Below, in pieces: positions 18,773 to 27,195 of a DNA stretch of 64,000 nucleotides. The DNA comes from Methylomonas rapida (lineage in GTDB: Bacteria; Pseudomonadota; Gammaproteobacteria; Methylococcales; Methylomonadaceae): contig NZ_CP113517.1 in NCBI RefSeq assembly GCF_024360925.2, positions 3,948,001 to 4,012,000 of the forward strand. The letters run 5' to 3'. Each line of letters begins with the position of its first letter. Positions within the stretch are counted from its first letter, which is position 1. The position numbers and the translations under genes were made by a program. Below the pieces are notes generated by a model. It saw only the letters and a list, made by a program, of their open reading frames with translations, searched no databases and had not been told where the DNA came from.

Positions 18773-20398
18773 ATGTCCTTAAAAATCGCCCTCGCCCAGC
18801 TCAATTTCACCGTTGCCGACATCCAGGCCAACCGCGCCAAGATCATCGCCGCGGCCGAGCAGGCCAAACGGCAACAGGCCGATGTGATTCTGTTTCCGGA
18901 ATTGTGCATGACCGGTTACCCGCCGGAAGATCTTTTGCTGCGCGAGGACTTTATCCAGCAGGCACAGCGGGCGGTCGAGCATATCAAACAGCAGGTTCGC
19001 GGCATCACCCTGGTTATCGGCTATCCGCAAATTCGCGGCAAATGGCGCTACAACGCCGCCGTCGCCTTGCGCGACGGCCAGGTGATCGCCGAATACCATA
19101 AACAGGCCCTGCCGAATTATGGCGTCTTCGACGAGCATCGTTATTTCAACGCTGGCCATCAAATCAGCTTGTTCGAAATCAAAGATTGCACGCTGGCACT
19201 GACTATTTGCGAGGACATCTGGATACCCGGCATCATCGCCAAAAACCGCGAAGCCGGAGCCGATGTCATTCTGGCGTTGAATGCCTCGCCGTTTCATGCC
19301 GGCAAGATGCATGAACGCGAGAACATCATCTGCAGCCAGATCAAGGACGCCGGGGTACCGCTGGTCTATGTCAACCAGATCGGCGGCCAGGACGAATTGG
19401 TATTCGATGGCGCCTCGTTCGTCGCCGACCAACATGGCGAAGTGGTGTTTCGCGCCAAGGAATTCGAAGAGCAACTGGACATTGTCGAGTTCATCGATCA
19501 TCGCCCCATCAAAACCACTATAGCCCCGCTCTATCAGCCGGTAATCAGCGAATATAAAGCCTTGGTGCTCGGCATCAAGGATTACGTACGCAAGAATGGC
19601 TTCGACGGCGCCTTGCTGGGCCTGTCCGGCGGCATCGATTCGGCCGTGGTGTTAGCCTTGGCGGTGGACTCTCTGGGTGCCGACAAGGTCGAGGCAGTGT
19701 TGATGCCTTCGCGCTACACGCAGGATATGAGCGTCGAGGATGCCAAACTGGAAGCCGACGCGCTGGGGGTCAAATACCATATTCTGCCGATAGAACCCGC
19801 AGTGACTGCCTTTAACGACATGCTGGCGCCGCTGTTTGCCGGCACCCGAAAAGACACCACCGAAGAAAACATTCAGGCTCGCTGCCGTGGCATTTTGCTG
19901 ATGGCGCTATCCAACAAACAAGGCAAGTTGCTGCTGACCACCGGCAACAAGAGCGAAATGAGCGTCGGTTACGCCACGCTCTACGGCGACATGGCCGGCG
20001 GCTTTGCGCCGCTAAAGGACGTGGCGAAATTGATGGTGTACCGCCTGGCCGAGTATCGCAATACGCTGTCGCCGGTGATTCCAGAGCGCGTGATCACGCG
20101 GGCGCCATCGGCGGAACTTGCGCCCGATCAAAAGGACGAAGATTCGTTACCGCCTTATGCGGTGCTGGATCCAATTCTGGCGCTGTATATCGAGCAGGAC
20201 AAGTCGGCCAAGGAAATCGTTGCCTTGGGTTATCCCGCCGATGCGGTGCTACGTACCACCAGCCTGGTCGATCGCAATGAATACAAGCGCCGGCAATCGC
20301 CACCCGGCATCCGCATCACCACCAAAGCTTTCGGCCGCGACCGCCGTTATCCGATCTCGTCGGCTTATCGAGGTGGCGCCACCCTTATCGAGGAGTAA
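18773..20398 (+). CDS. nadE: NAD+ synthase, glutamine-dependent
   Basis: Cytosolic enzyme of 541 residues making NAD from nicotinate adenine dinucleotide, ATP and glutamine. The N-terminal nitrilase-type glutaminase domain has the catalytic triad: Glu in LFPELCMTGYPPEDLLL, Lys in EYHKQALPNYGVFDE and Cys in LTICEDIWIPG. The C-terminal synthetase domain has the P-loop LGLSGGIDSAVVLAL, then TTGNKSEMSVGYATLYGD. The two-domain length is normal for the family. It is followed after 3 bases by a periplasmic protein gene, probably in one operon. Confidence 0.95.
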   Translation: MSLKIALAQLNFTVADIQANRAKIIAAAEQAKRQQADVILFPELCMTGYPPEDLLLREDFIQQAQRAVEHIKQQVRGITLVIGYPQIRGKWRYNAAVALRDGQVIAEYHKQALPNYGVFDEHRYFNAGHQISLFEIKDCTLALTICEDIWIPGIIAKNREAGADVILALNASPFHAGKMHERENIICSQIKDAGVPLVYVNQIGGQDELVFDGASFVADQHGEVVFRAKEFEEQLDIVEFIDHRPIKTTIAPLYQPVISEYKALVLGIKDYVRKNGFDGALLGLSGGIDSAVVLALAVDSLGADKVEAVLMPSRYTQDMSVEDAKLEADALGVKYHILPIEPAVTAFNDMLAPLFAGTRKDTTEENIQARCRGILLMALSNKQGKLLLTTGNKSEMSVGYATLYGDMAGGFAPLKDVAKLMVYRLAEYRNTLSPVIPERVITRAPSAELAPDQKDEDSLPPYAVLDPILALYIEQDKSAKEIVALGYPADAVLRTTSLVDRNEYKRRQSPPGIRITTKAFGRDRRYPISSAYRGGATLIEE

Positions 20399-20401
20399 AT
20401 C

Positions 20402-21493
20402 ATGACCCTACTGCGTACCCTGCTCATCGGCGCCAGCCTGCTGTCGTCCACCGCCAGTTTTGCCCGCGAAATCAATGTCCCCGTGCCATTGGACTATCGC
20501 CTGATTCGCAATGTGCTGGTCAGCCAACTATTTACCGGCGAAGGCCAAACCGCCCGCCTGTGGCATGATGGCAAGCAATGCAGCTTTCTGGATTTATCTG
20601 ACCCGCACATTGACGGTGAAGACGGTCAAATCAAAATCGACAACCATGTACACGCACAATTCGGCGCCAAAATGGGCGGCAAATGCATGACCTTGATCAA
20701 ATGGAACGGCATCCTGGAAACCTTGCAAAAACCGACGCTGGATAAAAGTGGCAACGTGCTGAGTTTTCCAGTCACCCGCACCAACGCCATTGACAGCAGC
20801 GGTCAGCCACTGAACATCGCGCAATTGCAGGAGCTGTTGCAAAAAGTCGTTGCGCCCAAACTGGCGGATTTAAAAATCGACCTGAACAAATCGCGCGGCG
20901 ACATCGTCAAAACCCTGCTGCCTTACGTCCCGGCGGAAGATAGCGAACAACTGCACGATTCGGTCAACAGCCTGCGCTTCAACTCGGTCAAGGCCGATGC
21001 GACCAGCATTTTGTTGAATTTGGGGTTTACCTCCAACCTGAAAGCGCCGAACACCACGCCGGCGGCAGCCTTCAGCGACAGCGAACTGGCACAGTGGCAA
21101 ACCCTCTGGCAGGACTGGCAGGCTTCGCTGGACCAGGCCATTGCCCAGGCCCCGCTGGAAGGCGAACTGGCGGCCAGCCGCAATACGCTGCGTAACGTCC
21201 TGCAAAAAGCCGGCGCCGCGTTTGAACGAGGGCTGACCGCCAACCCTAGCGAAGGCGACGATCCGGTAAGAATGTTTATCAACGAATCCTGGGACGAATT
21301 GAGCCCTTTGCTGCGCAGCGTGTCCAAGCAATTGCCCGGCGCCGAGGGTCTGCGTTATCTGACGTTGATCGCCGCCACCGATTTGATGTACGAGCTGGAA
21401 TCGATAGGCTCTCCGTTTGGCCTGGAAATATCCTCCAACGGCCTGCGCAAGATCGCCCGTAGCTACATCAACCATAAAGCCAAGAACGGCTGA
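20402..21493 (+). CDS. periplasmic protein of unknown function
   Basis: I do not recognise this 363-residue protein. It has a clear signal peptide with cleavage near ASFA-RE (MTLLRTLLIGASLLSSTASF). The mature part starts REINVPVPLDYRLIRNVL and has two Cys in the first 90 residues (KQCSFLDL and GKCMTLIK) that could form a disulphide, followed by a long, mainly helical body. No metal or catalytic motif stands out. It starts 3 bases after nadE and is probably co-transcribed with it, although a functional link between a cytosolic NAD synthase and an exported protein is not obvious. Confidence 0.75.
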   Translation: MTLLRTLLIGASLLSSTASFAREINVPVPLDYRLIRNVLVSQLFTGEGQTARLWHDGKQCSFLDLSDPHIDGEDGQIKIDNHVHAQFGAKMGGKCMTLIKWNGILETLQKPTLDKSGNVLSFPVTRTNAIDSSGQPLNIAQLQELLQKVVAPKLADLKIDLNKSRGDIVKTLLPYVPAEDSEQLHDSVNSLRFNSVKADATSILLNLGFTSNLKAPNTTPAAAFSDSELAQWQTLWQDWQASLDQAIAQAPLEGELAASRNTLRNVLQKAGAAFERGLTANPSEGDDPVRMFINESWDELSPLLRSVSKQLPGAEGLRYLTLIAATDLMYELESIGSPFGLEISSNGLRKIARSYINHKAKNG

Positions 21494-21527
21494 AACCTCA
21501 AACCCAATCCCGTTCGAAATAATCAGC

Positions 21528-22160
21528 TTACGCGCTTGACCTGGCAATATTGAATCGGCAAGCGCAGTCTTTTTTCGCCATGCAACTAATCTGCTCGACG
21601 GGCTTTTCCAGCAAGGTGGTAATCAGAGCCTGATCGAAATGGCACAGCGCGGGATGCTGCTGGGCCAAGTCGTGATAGACACAGTTGACCGCCTTGATGC
21701 TCTGCCCCCCCTCTTGCTGCTCCAATTCGGCATGATAGCCCAGACTTTGCATCAGCTCGACCAGCGCCTCCAGTTTTTGCTGCGTATTTTTGTGGCCGAA
21801 TTGAGGGGCTAGCGAGTTAGCCAATTTAACGCCCATGTTCCACATCATTTTTTCCAGCGATTCCGGCGTCATTTCCGCAGCCAGGTCGTTCAACAACAAA
21901 TTGCAGAACCAGGCATATTGCTTCGGAAAATGATTGACGCCTTGCTCGGTCAAGGCATAACAGCGCGCAGGCCGACCACCTGTACTGGTCAAGATCCCTT
22001 CCTTCACCAGCTGCTGCTTCTCCAATACCACCAGATGCTGCTTGACCGCATTGCGCGAAATATCCAATTTTGCCGCCATGTCATCGATACTCAAGCCGCT
22101 TGAGGCATTCAACAACAACGTCATAATCTGTTCTTGGCGAGAACCGGTATGTGTATTCAT
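21528..22160 (-). CDS. SufR/COG2345-type regulator with C-terminal cysteine cluster
   Basis: Transcription regulator of 210 residues. A winged helix-turn-helix occupies the start (SIDDMAAKLDISRNAVKQHL, then TGGRPARCYALTEQG). The C-terminal domain ends with cysteines spaced C-X12-C (AVNCVYH to ALCHFD), then ISC and CACRF. The first spacing matches the Fe-S ligands of SufR, and the layout matches COG2345 regulators that hold an iron-sulphur cluster. It is divergent from a truncated haemoglobin/reductase pair, so control of that pair by NO, oxygen or iron status through the cluster is a reasonable inference. The ATG at 22160 is preferred to a TTG at 22178. Confidence 0.78.
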   Translation of the reverse strand: MNTHTGSRQEQIMTLLLNASSGLSIDDMAAKLDISRNAVKQHLVVLEKQQLVKEGILTSTGGRPARCYALTEQGVNHFPKQYAWFCNLLLNDLAAEMTPESLEKMMWNMGVKLANSLAPQFGHKNTQQKLEALVELMQSLGYHAELEQQEGGQSIKAVNCVYHDLAQQHPALCHFDQALITTLLEKPVEQISCMAKKDCACRFNIARSSA

Positions 22161-22261
22161 CGTACAAAAAATCGTCAAAGGTTGAACAATGATAATCCTA
22201 ACGGCCCAAGCATAACATAGCTAAACGCGAGCACCTCCCATTACTTAATAAAAAACACTTT

Positions 22262-22276
22262 TATAATAAATTTATT
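22262..22276 (+). promoter_or_regulatory. haemoglobin promoter -10 with overlapping palindrome
   Basis: TATAAT at 22262-22267 is a perfect -10 hexamer 92 bases before the haemoglobin ATG; no good -35 is seen at the right distance. Overlapping its end, 22265-22276 reads AATAAATTTATT, a perfect 12-bp palindrome, which is a plausible operator for the divergently encoded regulator. The operator role is inference, and AT-rich palindromes also arise by chance. Confidence 0.5.
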
Positions 22277-22358
22277 GCAAAACCATTTTCTTTACCTTAC
22301 CCTATCTCCGAGCCTGAAGGCTTGCGCAATTTTTTACTACAAGCAGAGGAAAATCATT

Positions 22359-22736
22359 ATGAGTGCAACCGCTACTACGCTGTATGAACAATTAGGCGGC
22401 GAAGCCGCCGTAAATGCCGCCGTAGACATTTTTTATCGAAAAGTGCTGGATGATCACCGCATCAACCGTTTTTTCGATCACACCGATATGGAAAAGCAGG
22501 CGGCCAAACAAAAAGCCTTTTTAACCATGGCATTCGGCGGGCCGAATAACTACAGCGGCGCTGACATGCGCAGAGGACACGCGCACCTGGTGAAAATGGG
22601 TTTGGATGATTCCCATTTCGATGCTGTAATGGAACACCTGACCGGCACCTTGCGCGAACTCAACGTGCCGCAAAACTTGATCGACCAAGTCGCGGCCATC
22701 GCGGAAAGCACACGCACCGACGTATTGGGTCGCTAA
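22359..22736 (+). CDS. group I truncated haemoglobin
   Basis: Haem protein of 125 residues of the short 2-over-2 globin fold. It shows LYEQLGGEAAVNAAVDIFY, the B-helix Tyr in IFYRKVLDDHRINRFFDHTD (a ligand-stabilising residue in HbN proteins) and the proximal His in MRRGHAHLVKMGL. Group I members with this Tyr are efficient at converting NO plus oxygen to nitrate. The start at 22359 has AGAGGA upstream. A 2Fe-2S/FAD/NAD reductase follows after 21 bp, which would supply the electrons that a single-domain globin lacks. Confidence 0.92.
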   Translation: MSATATTLYEQLGGEAAVNAAVDIFYRKVLDDHRINRFFDHTDMEKQAAKQKAFLTMAFGGPNNYSGADMRRGHAHLVKMGLDDSHFDAVMEHLTGTLRELNVPQNLIDQVAAIAESTRTDVLGR

Positions 22737-22757
22737 CTAAATCAACAGGAGCCGGGG

Positions 22758-23744
22758 ATGTCGCCAAAAAAAATCACCACCGCCGACCATGAGATCGTTT
22801 GCCAAGAAGGTGAATCGGTTTTGGATGCCTTATTGCGTGAACATATCGACATCCCCTATTCCTGCAAGGAAGGCGCCTGTCAAAGCTGCATGATTCGCAG
22901 CACCGACGGCGCGCCTCCCACCAACGCGCAAAAAGGCCTGAAAGACGTGCTGAAACATCAGAACTACTTTTTGGCCTGCTTGTGCATCCCGCATGAAGAC
23001 ATGCATGTCAGCATCGGCGACAGCCCCGTCACCTTTACTGACGGCACGGTGACCGGCAAGGAATTGCTCAACCCTGAAACCCTGCTGCTGACGATAGAAT
23101 TCGACGAACCGCTGGATTTTTACGCCGGCCAGTTCGTCAATCTGAAACGGGCGGACGGCTTGATACGCAGCTATTCGATCGCCAACAACCGCGTTCACGC
23201 GCATAAACTGACTTTTCATATCCGCCGCCTGGCGGGTGGCCGTTTCAGCGAATGGGCGCATCAGGAATTGGCGGTCGGCGACAAGATTGCCGTTTCGGAC
23301 CCGCAGGGGCTGTGTTATTACCTGCCCAACGATCTGGAGCAAAACATGCTGCTGGTCGGCACCGGCAGCGGCTTGGCGCCACTGGCCGGCATCATCGAGG
23401 AAGCCCTGCACCACGGCCACCGCGGCGAGATTCATTTGTATCACGGTAGCCGGGAAGTGGATGGCCTGTACTGGATCGATGAAATGCGGCAACTGGCCAA
23501 GGCACATCCCAACTTTCATTACACCCCCTGTGTATCGCGCGGCGACGCGCCGGCAGGCATCACGCAAGGCCGGGCCAATGAAGTGGCTCTGGCAGCGTTA
23601 CCCAGCCTGAAGGAATGGCGCGTGTACTTGTGCGGCCATCCGGAGATGGTCAATCAAACCAAGCGCAAAGCGTTTTTGAAAGGCGCCAGCTTTCAGAATA
23701 TTTATAGCGATGCTTTTCATGTCGCGTCCTCGACCTTGGAATAA
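22758..23744 (+). CDS. 2Fe-2S/FAD NADH reductase, probable haemoglobin partner
   Basis: Electron-transfer protein of 328 residues. A plant-type ferredoxin domain comes first (ligands in YSCKEGACQSCM and FLACLC), then an FAD domain (LIRSYSIAN) and a NAD-binding domain (MLLVGTGSGLAPLAG, VYLCGHPEMV). The order is that of the reductases of phenol hydroxylase or benzoate dioxygenase, but no oxygenase is nearby. It directly follows the truncated haemoglobin with GGAGCCGGGG before the ATG, so together they resemble a flavohaemoglobin split into two proteins. The pairing is inferred from position. Confidence 0.88.
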   Translation: MSPKKITTADHEIVCQEGESVLDALLREHIDIPYSCKEGACQSCMIRSTDGAPPTNAQKGLKDVLKHQNYFLACLCIPHEDMHVSIGDSPVTFTDGTVTGKELLNPETLLLTIEFDEPLDFYAGQFVNLKRADGLIRSYSIANNRVHAHKLTFHIRRLAGGRFSEWAHQELAVGDKIAVSDPQGLCYYLPNDLEQNMLLVGTGSGLAPLAGIIEEALHHGHRGEIHLYHGSREVDGLYWIDEMRQLAKAHPNFHYTPCVSRGDAPAGITQGRANEVALAALPSLKEWRVYLCGHPEMVNQTKRKAFLKGASFQNIYSDAFHVASSTLE

Positions 23745-23749
23745 GGACA

Positions 23750-24613
23750 TCAGGGATAGGATTTCTGTCTTTCCTGCTCAGCCAGCGCACGCAATCGTGC
23801 CAAAATGGGCCCCAACACGTCGGCATCGCCGTCGCGCGCGGACACTAAATAAGCAGGCAACGTAAAGCGCGGGCTGCCTGCGACGTGAAACAACTTACCC
23901 GCCGCCAGCCAGGGCTCGGCCAAGCGAATCGGCAAGAAACAAGAACCACCACCCTGGGCCAGCATCAATTGCAGCGCCAGCCAACCGATATTGACCACCT
24001 GCGCCGACCGCTCCAGATTTGGGTAGCTATTGCTATGCTGGGCGTAAAAACCCGGCCCCCAATCGACGTAAATGTAATCGTCGTTCGGCCAAGGGCGACC
24101 AGGATCGCTGGTCAGCAAAACCAAGGTTTCATCGAACAAATGCTCGACTTGCAAACCGGCGCTATGCTGCGGCGTATACATCATGCCGATGTCTATGCTG
24201 CCTTCGATCAAGCCGCGCATCAAATCATCTTCAAACCCGATATCGCTGCGAATCGAAATATCCGGCATCTCGCGCCGGATCTCGCTGATCCAGCGCGGCA
24301 GCAACATTTCCCATAACGCGATCCTGGCCCCGATGGTGACGCTGGCGCGAAAGCGACTGGGCAAGCCGATGTCGTGGCGCGCCTGCTCCAGGGTCAGCAA
24401 CAGGGACTTGGCGTGCCGAAGAAAACGCTTGCCCTGCAAGGTCAAGCTGGCCCCCGAACGATTGCGCACGAACAGCGGTACGCCCAAATAAGCCTCCAGG
24501 CGCTGAATCCGGGTACTGACCGTAGATTGCGTCACATACAAACGATTGGCCGCTTCCAAAAAACTGCCGTTGGCGACGACGCTGAGAAAGGTTTTGATTT
24601 GATCGATGTCCAT
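23750..24613 (-). CDS. LysR-family regulator
   Basis: Transcription regulator of 287 residues. The N-terminal helix-turn-helix reads TFLSVVANGSFLEAANRLYV then TQSTVSTRIQRLEAYLGVPLF, followed by the periplasmic-binding-like effector domain. It is divergent from the efflux operon starting at 24743, the usual arrangement for a LysR protein that controls its neighbour. Its stop is only 5 bp from the convergent reductase gene. The effector is unknown, perhaps the substrate of the pump. Confidence 0.9.
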   Translation of the reverse strand: MDIDQIKTFLSVVANGSFLEAANRLYVTQSTVSTRIQRLEAYLGVPLFVRNRSGASLTLQGKRFLRHAKSLLLTLEQARHDIGLPSRFRASVTIGARIALWEMLLPRWISEIRREMPDISIRSDIGFEDDLMRGLIEGSIDIGMMYTPQHSAGLQVEHLFDETLVLLTSDPGRPWPNDDYIYVDWGPGFYAQHSNSYPNLERSAQVVNIGWLALQLMLAQGGGSCFLPIRLAEPWLAAGKLFHVAGSPRFTLPAYLVSARDGDADVLGPILARLRALAEQERQKSYP

Positions 24614-24659
24614 GGATTTATTATCGACATCATCAATATTAAAGTCTAATAAATATCGT

Positions 24660-24688
24660 TTGTCTTATATAAAAACCTCATCTATATT
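24660..24688 (+). promoter_or_regulatory. promoter of the efflux operon
   Basis: TTGTCT (24660-24665) and TATATT (24683-24688) are separated by 17 bp, a good vegetative promoter. It lies in the 129-bp space between the LysR gene and the lipoprotein gene, 54 bases before the ATG. The region around it is AT-rich and could hold the LysR operator, but I see no clear T-N11-A site. Confidence 0.6.
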
Positions 24689-24742
24689 GAATCGCTACCA
24701 GACGCATCGCGCCTTTTCCGCAACCCTTATCGGAGAGCCGAT

Positions 24743-25618
24743 ATGAACAATACCGCAGACACCATGCCATGGCCTCACACAAATCCGGCATCCTTCTTTA
24801 CTTTGATAAAACTATCAAGCCTGTGCCTGCTGCTGGCGTGCTTGTTGACTGGCTGTTGGGCCGCGGATATCAAGCCCGCCAGACAGGACCCCGCCAAACT
24901 GCAATCCCTGCTGCTCGTCCCGCTGGAATCCCCACCGCTGGAAGTCATACCCGACCCATTAACGCAACGGATGCCCGCATATGGTCATTATGACAACATG
25001 GCCATGCCTGTCGCATTGACCAGCAAACGCTATCGAAATGCCGGCGGCGTCATCATTGCGGGTTTGCTCAGCGCGGATGACGAACAGAATCATCCGCTCG
25101 ACGCGCCCATGACAGCGGACAGCGCCACAGAATTGGTCTGGAACCCCGTCCAAATGGTAGCGGAGTTGGCGCAAACTCAATTCGAATCCCGGAATATCGA
25201 CGCCAGGCTGAATCGCGCCCCCTATCCGCTGCCAATGGCAGATAATCACCGCAATGCGAATTTGCAGCACTGGCGCCGGGCCACGCAAGATTGGTACGCA
25301 CAGGAACAAAGCCCCATGGATTATCGCCAGCTCGGCGACTTCGATGGCGTCCTGGAAATCGGCATAGGCAACTATCGAATCTTCGAAGGCCAGACCTCCC
25401 TGCAGATTTTGCTGAAGTTGATCGATCCCATTACCGGCAGAGTCATCGCCCGTACCCGGACCGAAGATTTCAACGTGGACGGCGCGGCGCTGGCTTCGCT
25501 GCAAACCGACAGCCAGGCCTTCAAACGGCGGATTGCCGCGCTTGGTGAACAGTTATTGCCGCAAGCATTGGAAAACCTGGGCTGGCCTGGCTTTTCCCGT
25601 ATCCTAGCTAGGCGATGA
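24743..25618 (+). CDS. lipoprotein of unknown function heading an efflux operon
   Basis: Predicted lipoprotein of 291 residues; residues about 24-41 are hydrophobic and end in the lipobox LLTGC. The mature part has no recognised motif; the C-terminal half contains a conserved-looking section (DFDGVLEIGIGNYRIFEGQT, then LQILLKLIDPITGRVIARTR) that suggests a beta-rich fold. It is the first gene of a tight four-gene operon and its stop overlaps the start of the MFS pump gene, so it probably assists the pump at the membrane. A start further downstream is possible, because the signal is preceded by an unusually long polar leader. Confidence 0.7.
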   Translation: MNNTADTMPWPHTNPASFFTLIKLSSLCLLLACLLTGCWAADIKPARQDPAKLQSLLLVPLESPPLEVIPDPLTQRMPAYGHYDNMAMPVALTSKRYRNAGGVIIAGLLSADDEQNHPLDAPMTADSATELVWNPVQMVAELAQTQFESRNIDARLNRAPYPLPMADNHRNANLQHWRRATQDWYAQEQSPMDYRQLGDFDGVLEIGIGNYRIFEGQTSLQILLKLIDPITGRVIARTRTEDFNVDGAALASLQTDSQAFKRRIAALGEQLLPQALENLGWPGFSRILARR

Positions 25619-27195
25619 GCATTGCGTATGGCAAACGCTTGCGTGGCTGGCGCTTTACGCTATTCAACCTGTGTCTGGGCGCCAGCCATGCACTGGTGAT
25701 TTTCAATGCCGGCGCCTACATCGCGATGCTGCCGCGCGTGGCCGGGGGCTTGGGCATACCGTTGAGTTTCTCGACCTGGACCCAGACCGATTACATGATC
25801 AGCCTGGCGCTGGGGGTTCCGCTCGGCGGCTGGCTGGCGCGCCGCTTCGGCGAATATCGGCCGTTCGTCGCAGCCTTCGTAGTGTTCGCGCTGGCCTCGA
25901 CGATGTGCGCGCTGGCGACCCAACTCCCTGTTTATCTCGCCTCCCGTATCGTGCTCGGCTTCGCCGGCGGCTTGACCTTACCACTGGGACAGGCTTTATT
26001 GCTCAAGGAATATCCGGACAAACGCAAATCCATCGGCATTGGTATCTGGAGCCTGTTTACGCTGACGCCGTTTACACTGGGCCCGCCATTGGGCGGCTGG
26101 ATTGCCGACACCTTGGGCTGGCGCTGGCTTTTCTGGCTTAATGCACCGGTGGCGTTGACGATTGCCGGCACCATTGGCGCCCTGTTATACCAGCGAGGCA
26201 GCCCACGCTTGCGCCAGCGTTTCGATACTCTCGGTTTTTTGCTGTTCTGCCTGGTGCTGCTCGGCGTGCAGACCCTGCTGAACCAGGGCAACGACTGGGA
26301 CTGGGGCAATTCCTCTTACCTGATAGGCCTGGGGATTTTCATCATGGTCACGCTAGGCTATTGGATCATCTGGGAACTGAGCCAGCGCCGGCCTTTTCTG
26401 GATATTCGTTTGTTCACCCACCGTAATTTCACGATAGGCGTCTTCACGCTGTTTTTCGGCTTCTTGATGTTTCAAGGTCTGCTGTCCATGCTGATCGTGC
26501 AATTGCAGGTGTCGCTCGGTTATTCCTCGCTGCTCGCGGGCCTGGTGTTTCTGCCGATGGCGATTTTCGCCAAACCGATGGCCGGCATATTCCACGAAGT
26601 CGTCAAACGCTGCGATGCCCGGCTGCTGGCCAGCGCCAATCTGCTCTGCTTTGCGGCTACCTATTTCTGGTTGAGCCGCTTCGACGACCCAGCCTCATTC
26701 GAGCAACTGTTCTGGCCCAAATTGCTGGAAGGCGTTTGCCTCGGCAGTTTTTTCGTCCCACTGACCGCATTGCTGTTGCACGGCTTACCCCCCGAACGCC
26801 ATCCCAAGGCTCTGGAATTGGCCAATCTGCTCCGCATCGCGGCCGGCGCGATCGGCATTACCTTGCAAGGCATCGTGCTATATCGCCGCACACCGTTTCA
26901 TGTCACCCGCTTCGCCGAAAACCATGCCGGGTTCGACGAATTTCGGCTGCAAACCGTGCAAACATTGACTAGCGTCGGATTCGACGAAACCATGGCGTTT
27001 GCCAAATTCGCCAAGCTGACCACCCAGGCCGAATTGATCCGTAGCCTCGATGACGCGTTTTGGCTGGCCGGCTGCGCGTTCGTGGGGCTGGCACTGCTGG
27101 TCTGGTTCGCCCAGCCGACACGCGTACCGGTCAAAGTCAGCGCGCGCGAGGAATTACGCCGCGAAACCGAAGAAATCACCGCCGAGGAAGTCTGA
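25615..27195 (+). CDS. DHA2-type MFS drug exporter (EmrB-like)
   Basis: Inner-membrane proton antiporter of 526 residues with about 14 membrane helices. Typical features are SFSTWTQTDYMISLALGVPL early on, the loop RFGEYRPF, and motif-C-like TLTPFTLGPPLGGWI. It is encoded with an outer-membrane factor and a membrane-fusion protein, forming an EmrAB-TolC-type tripartite pump. The start overlaps the lipoprotein stop (ATGA) and the stop overlaps the next start by one base. Confidence 0.9.
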   Translation: MSIAYGKRLRGWRFTLFNLCLGASHALVIFNAGAYIAMLPRVAGGLGIPLSFSTWTQTDYMISLALGVPLGGWLARRFGEYRPFVAAFVVFALASTMCALATQLPVYLASRIVLGFAGGLTLPLGQALLLKEYPDKRKSIGIGIWSLFTLTPFTLGPPLGGWIADTLGWRWLFWLNAPVALTIAGTIGALLYQRGSPRLRQRFDTLGFLLFCLVLLGVQTLLNQGNDWDWGNSSYLIGLGIFIMVTLGYWIIWELSQRRPFLDIRLFTHRNFTIGVFTLFFGFLMFQGLLSMLIVQLQVSLGYSSLLAGLVFLPMAIFAKPMAGIFHEVVKRCDARLLASANLLCFAATYFWLSRFDDPASFEQLFWPKLLEGVCLGSFFVPLTALLLHGLPPERHPKALELANLLRIAAGAIGITLQGIVLYRRTPFHVTRFAENHAGFDEFRLQTVQTLTSVGFDETMAFAKFAKLTTQAELIRSLDDAFWLAGCAFVGLALLVWFAQPTRVPVKVSAREELRRETEEITAEEV

